Source of the DNA: Lucinisca nassula
Lineage: Eukaryota > Mollusca > Bivalvia > Lucinida > Lucinidae
Length of the DNA: 64,000 bases
Direction of reading: 5' to 3'
Assembly: GCA_963580285.1 (NCBI GenBank)
Contig: OY757015.1
Coordinates: forward strand, 132,184,717-132,248,716
Positions 10,191 through 20,907 of the stretch are shown in pieces; the first letter of the stretch is position 1, and each line of letters starts with the position of its first letter. A program made the translations under genes and the position numbers. The notes beneath the pieces are model-generated. The model saw only the letters and a program-made list of their open reading frames with translations. It did no database searches and was not told the DNA's origin.

Positions 10191-12722
10191 GTGGGTCCCG
10201 AAGCATTAGAGGTAAGTTCAACAAAAATATTTCAATCAGATGAGCCTTTGGTACAAGCAGACAAATGCACAGATTTGTTTATAAAAAATAAGACAGAAAA
10301 GTTTGAAACTTCGCCTTACAATAGGTTGAAAAGAGCTTCAAATGCCTGGCAGGAAGCAGGATCAAGTAGGTATATTTTGAGTGTTATTGAGGAAGGCTAC
10401 AAAATTCCTTTTAAAGAAGTTCCTCCAGTACAAAAAGCAAAAAATAATAAGTCAGCACGAGACAATCCTGATTTTGTCAGCGAAGAAGTCAAGAATTTGT
10501 TAGAAAAGGGGTGTATATCGGAAGTTAGTCAGGCCCCTCATGTGATAAACCCATTGTCCGTGGCTTACAATAAGAAGGGAAAACCCAGACTGGTACTGGA
10601 TTGCAGAAATATTAACAAATTTCTTCTTACTTTCAAATTTAAGTACGAAGACATACTGCTCGCCATATTTTTGAAAGGGGACATATTTGTATAATTTCGA
10701 TATAAAAGGAGCTTACAATCACATAGATATTTTTAGTATCCATAGAATTTTTTTAGGATTTGCTTGGTCTAACGAAGATGGGACTGAAAGGTTTTTTTGT
10801 ATACAATTCTTTGCCGTCCGGTCTCACTAGCGCTGGACATATTTTTTCTAAGGTAGTCAGGGTCATGGTCATGTTTTGGAGGTCAAAAGGTCACAAGGTA
10901 ATCACTTTCCTAGATGACGGATTAGGCGGTGATCGTAGTTACGGTAAAGCTTTGCACTCAAGCAATTGCATAAGGGAGAGCATACAGAAATTTGGTTTCT
11001 TTTTAGCCGAAGAAAAATGTGAATGGTTGCCAAAACTACAAATCACATGGTTAGGATATTTCATTTGCATGGAAAGCGGAAAATTGTTCGTTACTGATGA
11101 GAGAATTCAGAGGTTAGAATTTTCTGCCAAATCAATGCTGCATCAGCTGGCAAGTCAAGAGCTAAGAATTGTACCAGCCAAGTTTGCGGCTTCGGTAGCC
11201 GGTCGCATAATATCATTGCAGACAGTTTTAGGTAAAATTGTGAGACTGAAGTCTAGAGAATTGTACAAATGTATAGACAGTAGGTTGAACTGGGATTCGC
11301 CAGTTTATATTTCTGAGAAGGCAGAACAAGAGGTCAAATTTTGGTCAGAATCAGCTAGGCCGTTAAATGCAAACGGTAGGGATTTTACTGAAAATACAGA
11401 TTTTGAGTTAATGATGTTCTGTGAAGCAAGTTATGAAGGTTACGGGGGTTTTTAGACTACAATGACAGTAAAAGTAGTCTTTTTTCAGAGATATCGGAAA
11501 AAGTCATTTCCTCAAAATTTGATTTCAAAACCACAGAAGTCCGCGACTCGAAGGATACGAAAACGAGACGCGGCAGTCCGAGTGAAGTGAAAAAGTATGT
11601 ACCCCTAGTAGAAACGGTCAGTTCACCCGACATTTCAAAAACGGTTATTCGAGAAGAGGTAAAATTAGTAACACATAATTCAGGTGCCCCGGAAGTGGCG
11701 AAATCAGTGGCCCCGGATGTGGCAAAATCAGCTGCCTCGGAAGTGGCGAAATCTATTGACCCGGAAGTGGCAAAATCGGTTGCCCCGGAAGTGGCAAAAG
11801 CAAGCGTCCCAGATGCGTTTGAGTATGTTATCTCTGATTTAGCGAAAACATTTGCTCAGGAAGGAGCAAAATCAGTTTCTCAGAGATTTACCGTAGAGCA
11901 GGTAAATTCTTCTGTATCAAATGAGGGAAGCAGCAAGGTCATCAGAGAGGCATTTAAGAATCACACAGGTAATGAGGTTATTCGAGTATGGGATGTTAAG
12001 GAGCGTGAAAAAATCTTCGACCTGGAGAGAAACAAGCTGTAAAAAGGGTTATTAAGAGTAATCTTGAGCAGTTAAGAGGTAAGAAAGTAAAAGTATTTTC
12101 TGACAATAAAAATGTACAATCAGTGTTAGAGGCAGGAAGCGGTAAGGAAGAATTGCAATGCATTGCGACGGATTTATATTCTTTTTGTGAAGACAATGAG
12201 ATCAGTTTATCTTTGGGATGGATCCCACGTTCACTGAACGAAAAAGCGGATTATTTAAGCAGGTGCAGAGACAGTGATGACTGGGAGATAGCTGACTGTA
12301 TATTTAATAAGCTAGATTCACAGTGGGGACCACACACTATAGATAGGTTTGCTTCTAGTTATAATAACAAATATGAGAGGTTTAACTCAAGGTGGTGGGT
12401 ACCAGGAACTGAAGGGGTTAACGCAATAAATCAGAACTGGGCTAAACCAGAAAACAATTGGCTAGTTCCGCCTCCGAGGTTGGTGTTACTTACTCTCCGG
12501 AAATTACAATCGGAGGGAGCAAAGGGTACCTTGATAATACCAAGTTGGCCATCAGCGCCTTTCTATCCTGTAATTTTTAATGGAGAATGCAGCAGATTTA
12601 TAAGGGGTATTCTAACACTACCAAGATTAAACATTATATGTAAAGGCATAGGTAACAACGGCATTTTCGCACACAACCCTTTAACGTTTGATATGTTAGC
12701 TGTCAGACTTGATTTTCTGTGA
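10191..12722 (+). pseudogene. pol: DIRS pol: reverse transcriptase, RNase H, C-terminal methyltransferase-like block; multiple frameshifts
   Basis: This polyprotein copies element RNA into DNA. The reading frame is broken into at least four pieces. Piece 1 (10,191-10,694) has GKPRLVLDCRNINKFL. A shifted piece at about 10,694-10,790 has FDIKGAYNHIDI with the first catalytic aspartate. Piece 3 (10,760-11,455) has LPSGLTSAGHIFSK, the FLDD catalytic box (10,907-10,918) and EASYEGYGGF at the RNase H start, with Glu where Asp is usual. The later RNase H motifs are SSTWRE (about 12,015), a SDN motif (about 12,100) and WIPRSLNEKADYLSR (12,221-12,265). After it comes DRFASSYNNKYERFNSRWW...PPP...IIPSWPSAPFYP, the C-terminal block usual in DIRS pol and described there as methyltransferase-like. 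About 190 extra codons interrupt RNase H. The frameshifts indicate inactivity. Confidence 0.85.
11452..12042 (+). other. Repetitive spacer inside the RNase H domain
   Basis: An open frame of about 195 codons lies between the RNase H start (EASYEGYGG) and its SSTWRE motif. It holds roughly six imperfect 9-residue repeats of the type PEVAKSVA at about 11,689-11,880, and is otherwise rich in Ser, Val, Lys and Glu. Family members usually have a short loop here. Either it expanded in frame or it is a decayed insertion. Confidence 0.6.
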
Positions 12723-12822
12723 TATGTTGATGTCAAAGTATGAAGAAATAGTTTTCTTTGTAGGTGATTAGAGCGGAGGTATGCAGCTTTCAGAATTTCG
12801 GAGTTGATTCGGAGTATTCATT

Positions 12823-13852
12823 ATGTTTATAATTGTTGCAGGTATTGGTTTAACGGCGAACGTTCGAGAAAAATTGGAATCTGTGAACGTAAGGGATGAT
12901 GGTTTAGCGGAACGCATATCCACATATTTACTTTGCTCAAGAGCCGATAAAACGAACGATAAATACAGGGCTGCTTTCAAGAAATTCCAGGATTTTTGTG
13001 CTGAGAAGAATTATCAATGTTTACCAGCGGATCCTATTCACATAACCATTTTTATATCAAATTTATTGGATAAGAATTGTTCCTTCAGCATAATTTCATC
13101 TGTATTTTATGCTATTAAATGGGCACATAGTGTTAATAATTATGATGATCCAACAGAAAATAATTTTGTAAAAAGCCTTTTGGATGCCGCTAAGCGATTA
13201 AGATCACTGCCAGTGAAACGGAAAGATGTGGTTACTACAGATATGTTAGTTTCGTTATGCGATCAATATATTCACAGTAACAGTGCAACAGATTTAAGAG
13301 ATTTGGCAATGATTTTGACCTGTTACACGGGTTTTTTGAGATTTGATGAAGTTAGTAAATTAAGGTGCAACGATATTGTTTTTATGACGATCATTACATA
13401 TTAACAGTAAGAAGCAGCAAGACTGATCAATTCAGATCTGGAGATAAGGTTATGGTCGCGAAAGGTCAGACTTCAGCATGCCCATATTGAATGTTAAATC
13501 GTTACATAAATATTGCAGGCATTGATTTAAGCTCAAATGATTTTCTGTTTAAACCAATGTTCAAGTCTAAAGGCATATGCAAACCTATAAAAAAAGAAAA
13601 AGGTTTGAGCTATACACGTACCAGAGAATGCGTCTTGAAAAAGCTAAAATCCGTAGCTCCAGATCTGAATCTTGGAACTCACTCTCTTAGAGCCGGCGGA
13701 ATGAACACGGCTGCTAATTCAGATTCCGTAAGTGAAAGATGTTTGATGAGACACGGGCGATGGAAAACTGAAACTTGTAAGAACATGTATGTTGAAGACT
13801 CAGTTAGTAAAAAGTTGAAGGTCACACAATCTTTGAAATTGTAATCAGATCT
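12823..13852 (+). pseudogene. DIRS tyrosine recombinase, frameshift plus in-frame stop
   Basis: The tyrosine recombinase integrates the element's circular DNA. An N-terminal SAM-like segment (YLLCSRADKTNDKYRAAFKK) precedes the catalytic domain. The first catalytic arginine is in TGFLRFDEVSKL (about 13,330-13,365). The second box is THSLRAGGMNTAA (H-x-x-R, about 13,677-13,715), followed by RHGRWKTETCKNMYVED with the conserved His/Trp and the tyrosine nucleophile near 13,790. One frameshift near 13,375 and a TGA at about 13,488 split the gene. The family is clear from these motifs. The start codon is uncertain, because 12,723-12,822 is not obviously coding and a candidate splice acceptor (GTTGCAG) lies near 12,835. 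Confidence 0.85.
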
Positions 13853-13891
13853 ATACAAATTTTGGTAGCGTGCTTCACTATCATTTGTATC

Positions 13892-13953
13892 CTATAAAGT
13901 GCGCCAAATTGCATATTGTTTTAGTTTCATTTTATTACTGTTATAGAGTAGAC
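13892..13953 (+). repeat. DIRS split repeat B1
   Basis: 62 bp starting CTATAAAGTGCGCCAAATTG and ending TAGAGTAGAC. It is identical to B2 at 14,263-14,324 except for one base. Confidence 0.92.
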
Positions 13954-13958
13954 TTAAA

Positions 13959-14154
13959 ATTCCGATCGTTTCAGCGAATAGATCGGAATAATTGTCTAGT
14001 CGGTTCATTCAGTAAAATGTTCCTTTATTAGCAGTCGAATGCGACCATACGTTTTCCAAGTCGAACACGACTTGGTGCAGCACGGATTTTTTGTGGATTG
14101 AACTTGTTAACGTGGTTCAGTTTTCTAGGCGACTTTGAAGCGTACACTTCGATT
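13959..14154 (+). repeat. DIRS split repeat A2
   Basis: Uninterrupted 196-bp copy of A1, in the same orientation. It shows the empty site for the 5.6-kb insertion in A1. Confidence 0.93.
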
Positions 14155-14262
14155 TACCAAAATTTGTATAGTTTTCGATCGCAGAAATAGTTCTATTCCA
14201 AGTCTGTAAACAACCAATTTCGATCATATATGATTTATAACGCTCTCTGTTCAGAAACGCTT

Positions 14263-14324
14263 CTATAAACTGCGCCAAATTGCATATTGTTTTAGTTTCA
14301 TTTTATTACTGTTATAGAGTAGAC
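14263..14324 (+). repeat. DIRS split repeat B2 (right end of element)
   Basis: Matches B1. The 108 bp between A2 and B2 are not repeated elsewhere in the window. Confidence 0.9.
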
Positions 14325-14616
14325 GAAATGATAGTAGTCGCAGATAAGATAGACTAGGCGGAACTATTCAGGTGTGTTGTCAATATATGTCAAATTCGCT
14401 GAGTCCATCAGAAGATTCGGTAAAGTGCTTTTCGCATGCTTTCTGCACGCGGACCAAATGGCCATATTCGCTACAGCTTTGTTTGTGTTATATTTCAGTT
14501 GAATTCACACACTCGGAAGACTTGGTTTACCTTTTCGTTAATAGAATATTCCAAAGGCAGGTGCAAACGATAACTCCGCCTTGTCAATCTTATCCGCGAC
14601 TACTATAGACTGATGT
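14325..14616. other. No gene seen
   Basis: Flank of the DIRS element. A 78-codon plus-strand frame lacks recognisable features. Confidence 0.45.
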
Positions 14617-14905
14617 TTTGTTTGTTTGATTTGAGGCTTAACGTCCCCGTCAAATCTGTAAAGGTCATTTTGGAGACGTTGCTTCCAATTTTGTGGGACT
14701 TTTACCCGACATTGAGATGAAATGACATCTCAAGTCATGCCGTCCAATGAAACCAATAGTGTTTACAGGCATGGACGGGCCGACTCGCACCACTTTGCCT
14801 GGGGAGGCTTAGATCCTCTAAGCGGTTTACCAGTACACGTGTGCGGGCTACGTGGAAGCATCATGCAGCCCGTTTATTTCTTCCGATGGGCGGGGGCCGT
14901 ATATT
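14617..14905 (-). repeat. SINE-like dispersed repeat, copy 4
   Basis: Near full-length member of the family at 5,263, with the tail (complement of GTTTGTTTGATTTGAGGC...) at the left end. Confidence 0.75.
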
Positions 14906-15127
14906 TTGCTAGTGCAAGTCGTTGTCATAGGGAAAAACTGAAAATTTTGTTTAAATATGAAAACTTTTCAATCCTATGTCCACACAAATTAATGTGTGCA
15001 GAGCGTAGAATCAAGCTTTTTTTCATTACGATAACACACCCGTGCGACATAGCGCCTTTTTTCACATCCCAAAATGGCTACTTTTCTAATGAAAATCCGC
15101 AATACTTTTCTTATTTATACTGTAACC

Positions 15128-15265
15128 ATAGGCTATGGGTGCTCATTAGAACCGCCTCATTGAGGCGGTTCTAACGAGTACCCACAACCTATGTCTTGGA
15201 GCAGAAATAAACAAAATAATGTATACCCCCGTAAACCCCAGTTTTCTCTATATAAAGTGGGTCTT
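15128..15265. repeat. Hairpin repeat family I, copy 2
   Basis: Central palindrome at 15,128-15,191 (GTGCTCATTAGAACCGCCTC, ATTG turn, complement). It is followed by the 'ggagcagaaataa' and 'gtatacccccgtaaacccc' blocks also found in the copy at 619-886, in the other orientation. Confidence 0.75.
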
Positions 15266-16040
15266 AGTGGGGTGTTCATTTCACGGACTTGTCAACGTGA
15301 TGTGTAAATGTCAATACTTGTTTCAATAATTCACCGTGTCGTACACTGGGCTATATCGGAAGCGACACTCTGTTCGCATACCGAACTTTTTCCTTCACTG
15401 GCGCCGAACGGACAGACTCGTGACTTTTCAGGAAAACGTCCTTGGGCCATAACTGAGTTGCTTCCCTGTATTCCACCAGACACAGGCATTCCCGTAATGT
15501 GGACTTAGCGATATTTCATTACTGCAGGAATCTTTTTAAGGAAGCAATAAGACATTTTTTAATATTTGTAAAATTAAATCATTGTAAAATATGGACACCA
15601 GTCTAATAGAATATAACAGTGAAACGCTTCCAAGAACATCGTTTATATGTTGTTTTTTTTCTTTTGGCGAGTAAACTTGCCGGGAAGTCGCCTGTTTTAA
15701 AATAACATTATTTATCAGTTACCCCCTATATATATTACATTGTAACACATTGACCTGATAAAGATATGCTGTCTAAGGACAAGTGCGCTTTATCACGTCA
15801 ACGTGACATTGCACTTTTTGAATGAACCGGACAACCGAAAAAATGGCCAAAATGTTATTATTACTAGAAAATTGGAAAACATCACATTAAAAATTATCAA
15901 AAGAAAAATAACGGTCAGATGATAGTAAATATACTGATCGATTAAATTCCGCACCGGAATGTTGGGACGCATTGAGGACAATCGGTCAGTGATCGTATAT
16001 TGCCAGTTTAAAGAGTTTACAAGGGGATAAACTGATAAAT
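15266..16040. other. No gene seen
   Basis: AT-rich. A minus-strand open frame of 128 codons (15,793-16,179) partly reads through the hairpin at 16,041 and has no recognisable domain. Confidence 0.45.
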
Positions 16041-16194
16041 AGAATACCAGATTCGTGTCTTTTGATATCAAGTTTATCAGGCTCAGGCTTCGAGAACGCT
16101 TGTAGAATCGCGACGCTTGCCGAGTGATTCTACATGCGTTCTCGAAGCTGAGCCTGATAAACTTGATATCAAAAGACACGAACCTGGTATTCTC
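16041..16194. repeat. Near-perfect 69-bp inverted repeat
   Basis: Arms 16,041-16,109 and 16,126-16,194 are complementary with about four differences, around a 16-nt GC-rich loop. They contain AAGTTTATCAGGCTCAG and its complement. A foldback element or a cruciform-prone site fits best. 16,195-16,680 shows nothing recognisable. Confidence 0.85.
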
Positions 16195-16689
16195 TATATT
16201 GCAGTCGATGGGGTATAAGGCATGTCATTATAATGCAGGTGGAGCAATACATTTATACTTATGAAATACACGTACATCGAATTAAAGATGTTATTTTTCG
16301 TGAATCAGCAAAAAAGTGAAATGGTTCTAGCTTTCAGGGTAGACAAGATACAAGGGATTATATAATTTGTTTTTCATTCGTAATTTCAATATGAAAAAAA
16401 CAACATTCATTTCAAACAGGGATTGCCTACGGAAACGAATATTTTTTCGGCAATTTCCGGCGAATGAAGGAAACGTTCAGCAAGAATATCAATTAGAGAT
16501 AATTTCAACGCAAGCTTTTCCAGATAAGAGAAAACTGCAGGACGGATTGAAATGCGGTTTTCACTATCGTAAAGTGCACTAAAAATCTATCCGTTATCTC
16601 AAATATAAATATGCAACTAGAGCCAGTATTTATGAAACACTATGCCCCTCAACTTCTTAACCCTTACACTGCTTGCCCCTAACAGTTAT

Positions 16690-16770
16690 TGAGATATATA
16701 GTTTTTATTTGGTTGCAATGATGAAATTCTCAAAGGACCATAGTACAGAAAAGAAAAGAAAAAAAATCGG
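16690..16770 (+). repeat. Minisatellite unit fragment left of the palindromic element
   Basis: 'ctcaaaggaccata' followed by A-rich sequence and AAAATCGG matches part of the ~150-bp unit tandemly repeated at 27,011-28,220. It ends with the target-duplication copy ATCGG at 16,766-16,770. Confidence 0.65.
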
Positions 16771-16917
16771 AGTAATATATAGAATGGGGAATTTCACCGG
16801 AAAGTGTACCTCTTCAATACATAAGTATATAGAAAGTGGCATGTGCAGCACACTCGGGCTGCAATATCGCATGTGCAGTACACTCTGGCTGCAACTAGGT
16901 TCTGGCACATAATTTGT

Positions 16918-17460
16918 ACCTCTAGGGGCACCCGGGAAAGTGTACCTCCAGGCCCCATAGAGGCTCTATTTGGCAAATCTCGGCTCCCAGGCCTTGCGTA
17001 TATTTTTCGGCGGGAAAGTGTACCTCCGCCCCCCACCCCCTAGAGGCTGAATTTTGGCACCCGGGAAAGTGTACGGCTCTATTTGGCAAATGTCGGCTCC
17101 CAGGCCTTGCGTATATTTTGCGGCCGGAAAGTGTACCTCGAGGCCCCCTAGAGGCTGTATTTGGCACCCGGGAAAGTGTACGGCTCTATTCAGCAAATCT
17201 CGGCTCCCAGGCCTTGCGTATATTTTGCGGCCGGAAAGTGTACCTCCAGGCCCCCTAGAGGCTGTATTTGGCACCCGGGAAAGTGTACGGCTCTATTTGG
17301 CAAATCTCGGCTCCCAGGCCTTGCGTATATTGTGCGGCCGGAAAGTGTACCTCCAGGCCCCCTAGAGGCTGTATTTGGCACCCGGGAAAGTGTACATGTA
17401 GGCCCCTAGAGGCTCTATTTGGCAAATCTCGGTTCCCAGGCATTGCGTATATTTTGCGGG
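16918..17460 (+). repeat. 107-bp tandem array, left arm
   Basis: The phrase GAAAGTGTACGGCTCTATT starts at 17,065, 17,172 and 17,279, and GAAAGTGTAC again at 17,386: an exact 107-bp period. Each unit holds GGAAAGTGTAC twice, plus CTCGGCTCCCAGGCCTTGCG. Long open frames on both strands here are periodic artefacts. The position just inside the terminus suggests a replication, packaging or transposase-binding role, which is inference. Confidence 0.9.
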
Positions 17461-17602
17461 GCTGCCGGCGGACACACAGACCCGCCTTGCCCAAGAAGAA
17501 GCAGAAAGGACGCTGCGAAAGTTTATTTCCAATTAGAGATATAGAGGTACATACCAAAGTGTACTTCAAATAGAGATATAGAGGTACAGGGCATACACCA
17601 AC

Positions 17603-18218
17603 ATGCCTGGAGCATAGCTATCGCGAGAGGCCTACGCCGAAATCCGATCTGGAAGGCTATCTGTCCGAGAGGCGAAGAAAAAATACCACATCTCCCAAGC
17701 CAGGTATGCAAGAATTCGGGGCAATACAGAGGAACACACTCCTGCACGAACCCAGAACCGGCCGGCTATGGATGGGGCGAAATGGGAATCTATCCGCACC
17801 GCACTCTGCGCCGCACCACAATTCTTTCTATCCAAGAAGGAGAAACAAACTTTGGAACTCTCGGAGCACACGTTCTACGAAAGACACGAAATCCCCCTCG
17901 ACAGTTTCTCGAGATATATACTCTCGTTGCCAGCGATCTTGTAGAAAGCGGCATAGTAGTGGGCATCGTCTGTATTTTCCGTCCAAACCAATTTCGACCT
18001 TCTGCAGGGAAGATTCGATTTGTTCTTGCGGAGTCGGAGCCGGCAAATGCATCGACTGCCTCGCTACTGCGTCAAATAGAGGCGTGCCCCTAGTGCTCCT
18101 CTTGGATGCCTCCACTTGCAAATGCGGCGCCATAGACCACTGCGTTGCAAGCGAGAAATGCATTCTCTGGAAAAACAAGGACACTCCCACCGGACCACCA
18201 CAATGCAAGCACCGCTAG
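17603..18218 (+). pseudogene. Gene A, left copy: HTH-like N-terminus and Cys-rich C-terminus, unknown function
   Basis: ATG at 17,603 starts a frame of about 205 codons. Codon 5 is TAG here but CAG in the right-arm copy. A segment at about residues 18-40 (SVREAKKKYHISQARYARIR) has the spacing of a helix-turn-helix and resembles a segment of gene D. The middle has SKKEKQTLELSEHTFYER. After a frameshift near 17,900 the C-terminal third is Cys-rich (CSCGVGAGKCIDC, then CKCGAIDHCVASEKC), suggesting metal binding. The stop at 18,216-18,218 lies inside gene B, whose ATG is at 18,203. Such tight packing is unlike host genes. It could be a DNA-binding regulator, but this is a guess. Confidence 0.6.
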
Positions 18219-18912
18219 AGATTCCAGAAGAGATCGAAATCGAGGAAGTTTGCAACATCGAGAACCTGCACGACCAAGACTGTCTAGGTTGGACTCTTCG
18301 ATACCTTCACCTTGTCGGAACTATGGCGGAGGTTTGTCCATGCAAACGCGATACATGTACGTGGCGAATGCGGGCAGGAGAGAATATCTGCAAATATCTT
18401 GGCCTAGAGCCGCCGAGGACCGCCCTTGGAAGAACACCCAGAGTCCAACGTCTAGATTTGCCAAACACAAGCATGCCCAGAGGAAGATTGGAATTGGACA
18501 CCACCCCACCCTTCGCTGCGTGGAAAAAAGCCGGCGATCTTTCGGAGGGGACCTACCTTTGCATAAACTTCTCGGTAGGCCGAAACAAAAAGAAGAATAG
18601 GCTACTTCTTCTCTTGTCGGATCCCAACGAAGAACAACCCTCCACCACCACTCCAGTGTTCGGGTATCGCATCAAAGAAACGACGCGACTCCTGGGTGGA
18701 ATGGAAAGCCTTCGAATGCTCGACCAACCTTTTCTTGCAAACTAGGCAAAATCTGCGAATCGCCCATTTCGGAGAAAAGGGACAATCGAGAAGTGTCCTT
18801 TGGGCTCCCAAACTGGAAAGACCTCCCTCGCTACGCCGAAACAACCCCAAAACTAGAAAAATACGAGACTACTGGCGCCCATCCCAACAGAACCATAGAA
18901 TACGATATGTAG
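18203..18912 (+). pseudogene. Gene B, left copy: unknown function
   Basis: ATG at 18,203 overlaps the end of gene A by 16 nt. The frame begins MQAPLEIPEEIEIEEVCNIE, an acidic N-terminus, then DCLGWTLRYLHLVGTMAEV and a CPCKRDTCTW motif. A hydrophobic strand-rich region with NRLLLLLSDPNEEQPSTTTP follows. The left copy hits a stop at 18,743-18,745 after a frameshift. The original end, conserved in the right arm, is EYDM-stop at 18,910-18,912. Both arms preserve the same amino acids over most of the length despite many base differences, which supports former coding use. No family is recognised. Confidence 0.6.
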
Positions 18913-19186
18913 TCGTATTTGTGTTCCTTTGGAACAGTTGCTCTGCGTGGCAGAGGGGAATACTGCATTTGGAAGCGAATATAGGTAAACCAGCAACGCG
19001 CAAAGCGAAAAGAATTCCGCACTGGCCTCCTGAGCAGGGCGACTAGTGTGTAACTCTTTTCCGCAAGCCTCTATTCCATATAGAAAGGGTCGCTGGCACT
19101 GGGGCAGGCACATCTAGGGAAGCAGTAGGCGTATCGGTGGAAACGGTCGAGGTATCGGAGGGGAGAGGTCGGATGTCGAGGATTGG
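18913..19186. other. Interval between genes B and C, left arm
   Basis: About 270 bp without a clear frame in either arm. It may contain a promoter or the uncertain start of gene C. The frame upstream of 19,187 remains open for some codons. Confidence 0.4.
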
Positions 19187-20767
19187 GGAACATCTCTTCC
19201 AGATTGCTGGTCGAGGAGGTGCTTGGCGTCGTGTCTCCGGAGAGAGAAGATTTGTTTGTCGTACAGACGCCTTCTAGGTTGTGGACAAATCTGACCGGCA
19301 GCCTGGATAGATGCCTTGTCCTAGCCGACAGACCCCCACACCGGGACTCGTAGGGTGGCCGGTATACGGATACGCCCCACGCCACAAGCCATGGCAGCTG
19401 GGAGAGGGCTGTGGAATGGGCCGCGGCAGACTTTAGATTCCGGGATTGCCCGATCATTCGGGCGGATATACTGGAAACCAGGCAAGGTGCGCGGGAGGAC
19501 GGCGAGGATTCTATCCTATTCTCTCCGCTTCGCTGCTACAACAAAGACGCTGGCTCCGCAATGATCCTGGCCGCCTGCAAGAAACCGACAGCCCTGCACT
19601 CAAACGGGCCGGATCCATCCACTCTTCTTCCACCGACCGACAAGGTGTCCTGGGTGTGGAGGGAAAAGAAGACCCATCGGATCGGTGCGGAGACCTCGCA
19701 GTTCCAGATCGTGGAAATGCCGGAGATAGCCAATGGTCGCCGACTCTCCACGCTCTCTACGCGAGACAGAGAGAAGAGGCATTGGGATCTGTTCCAAGCC
19801 GCCGACATAGAGAAGTGGAGGAGGGAGACCCAAAAACGACTGGAAGAAGAAAAGGAAAGAAACAGGCGGTACAGGCGAGAGGAGCTAGAACAGATACCCA
19901 AGCTTGCCACCGAGCATCGGGAGTACATGGCTGCTTCGAGGAAAACCGAGGAGGAGGTGGTGGGGATCCTATCTTCCATGCAGACCAGCAAGATCTATAG
20001 CCTCCAACCGGATAGGTGGATCGTGCTGGGGTTTCGAGAGCAGCACCAGGATAAACGAAAGCCTAGGGTCGTGCTGTCGAACGATTCGACTCCTAGGATA
20101 GCGGTGTGGGCAACAGAGGGCCTGGCAAGGATCCTATCCAACTGCAAAGAATTCTTCGAGAAACGGGTGGACGACGGCCGCTACAAAACCACATACTGGA
20201 TGCCAGCGCTGGACCACAACGCCCTGGTGCGGGGCCTGGAGACAGAAGTGCAGCCGAGCAAGAAGTTCTTTGGTAGGGGAGGGATTGAGGTTTTCTGGAA
20301 TCCAATCCAAGTATTGCATGCTCCTGGGAATCTCCGCGTAGAGACTCTCCAGAGGTTGGCAGAGTCGGAGGCGGAATTTGTCGAAAAGGCTTCGTACCCG
20401 TGTGCGACGGGTGGAGATCGCCGCAAAATCTACAGATCTGTGGAAAGCCGTGGATATGCTCCCAGGAGAATATCTCTGCAGAAGGTTCTGTTCGCAGATG
20501 TTTCGGGGAGCCCCCAGAATGCTGCTATATGTGGTTCCCCTAGACGAGGGGGGGGGGGGGGGGGGCGACGACGGATGTGGAACACCCAACGTACGGACAC
20601 TTTCTTGAGAAGGAGATAGAGCGCCTTGGTGGGTCGACAGAGCTGGAAAAATGCGGAGCCCCATCCTCTGCAGGTTTGGGGTAGAAAAGACGCTGCCTAC
20701 ACTGAGGAAGAACAGGATGGTCTCCATAGCCTCCGCACCAAGCAGTTTCCAAGTAAGTTGCAAGTAG
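19187..20767 (+). pseudogene. Gene C, left copy: large protein with central charged helix, C-terminus replaced
   Basis: The reading frame can be followed from about 19,187 (GNISSRLLVEEVLGVVSP) to 20,767, about 525 codons. The most open stretch is 19,411-20,400. Residues encoded at about 19,790-19,900 (EKWRRETQKRLEEEKERNRR) form a highly charged coiled-coil-like helix. Downstream segments include RWIVLGFREQHQ, AVWATEGLARIL and VEVFWNP-like sequence. Breaks: a premature stop near 19,348, a frameshift near 20,400 and a G-run at about 20,549-20,564. Homology with the right arm stops at 20,739, so the last residues differ from the right copy (SIASAP then SSFQVSCK). No family is recognised. The helix and length would fit a structural or replication protein. 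Confidence 0.6.
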
Positions 20768-20907
20768 TTGCATAGCAAACGAGTAAACAAAACAAGCAGT
20801 CCGGAAACAAAACAAGAAAGCAGCTATGCAAACGAGGAAACAAAAGAAAACACTCTGTAAACAAAACAAGGCAGTTTCGGTAACAACTGCTTGGCAAAAT
20901 TCTCGGA

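Larger units (their letters stand above)
3109..14324 (+). mobile_element. DIRS-superfamily (PAT-like) tyrosine-recombinase retrotransposon, interrupted and degraded
   Basis: The element has split direct repeats in the order A1 - genes - B1 - A2 - B2. A1 (196 bp, now split by an insertion) equals A2 at 13,959-14,154. B1 at 13,892-13,953 equals B2 at 14,263-14,324. Between them, on the plus strand, lie a zinc-knuckle gag, reverse transcriptase, RNase H, a C-terminal block typical of DIRS pol, and a tyrosine recombinase. This order, with no integrase and no LTR, is diagnostic of DIRS-type elements, and split direct repeats are known for PAT and Ngaro types. The reading frames carry several frameshifts and stops, so this copy looks dead. 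The 5.6-kb insertion at 3,231-8,862 came later, because it splits A1. Confidence 0.9.

Noticed and set aside
14155..14262. Inverted link between 8,971 and 14,238 (12-bp complementary match) as a DIRS internal complementary region
   Set aside because: Too short to distinguish from chance, and the element already has a complete split-direct-repeat structure.
16918..17460. CRISPR-like array
   Set aside because: Units are contiguous 107-bp tandem repeats without unique spacers, in a eukaryotic context.
16794..17573. Many overlapping ~100-codon frames on both strands
   Set aside because: Periodic artefacts of the 107-bp tandem array; translations repeat every 36 residues or so.
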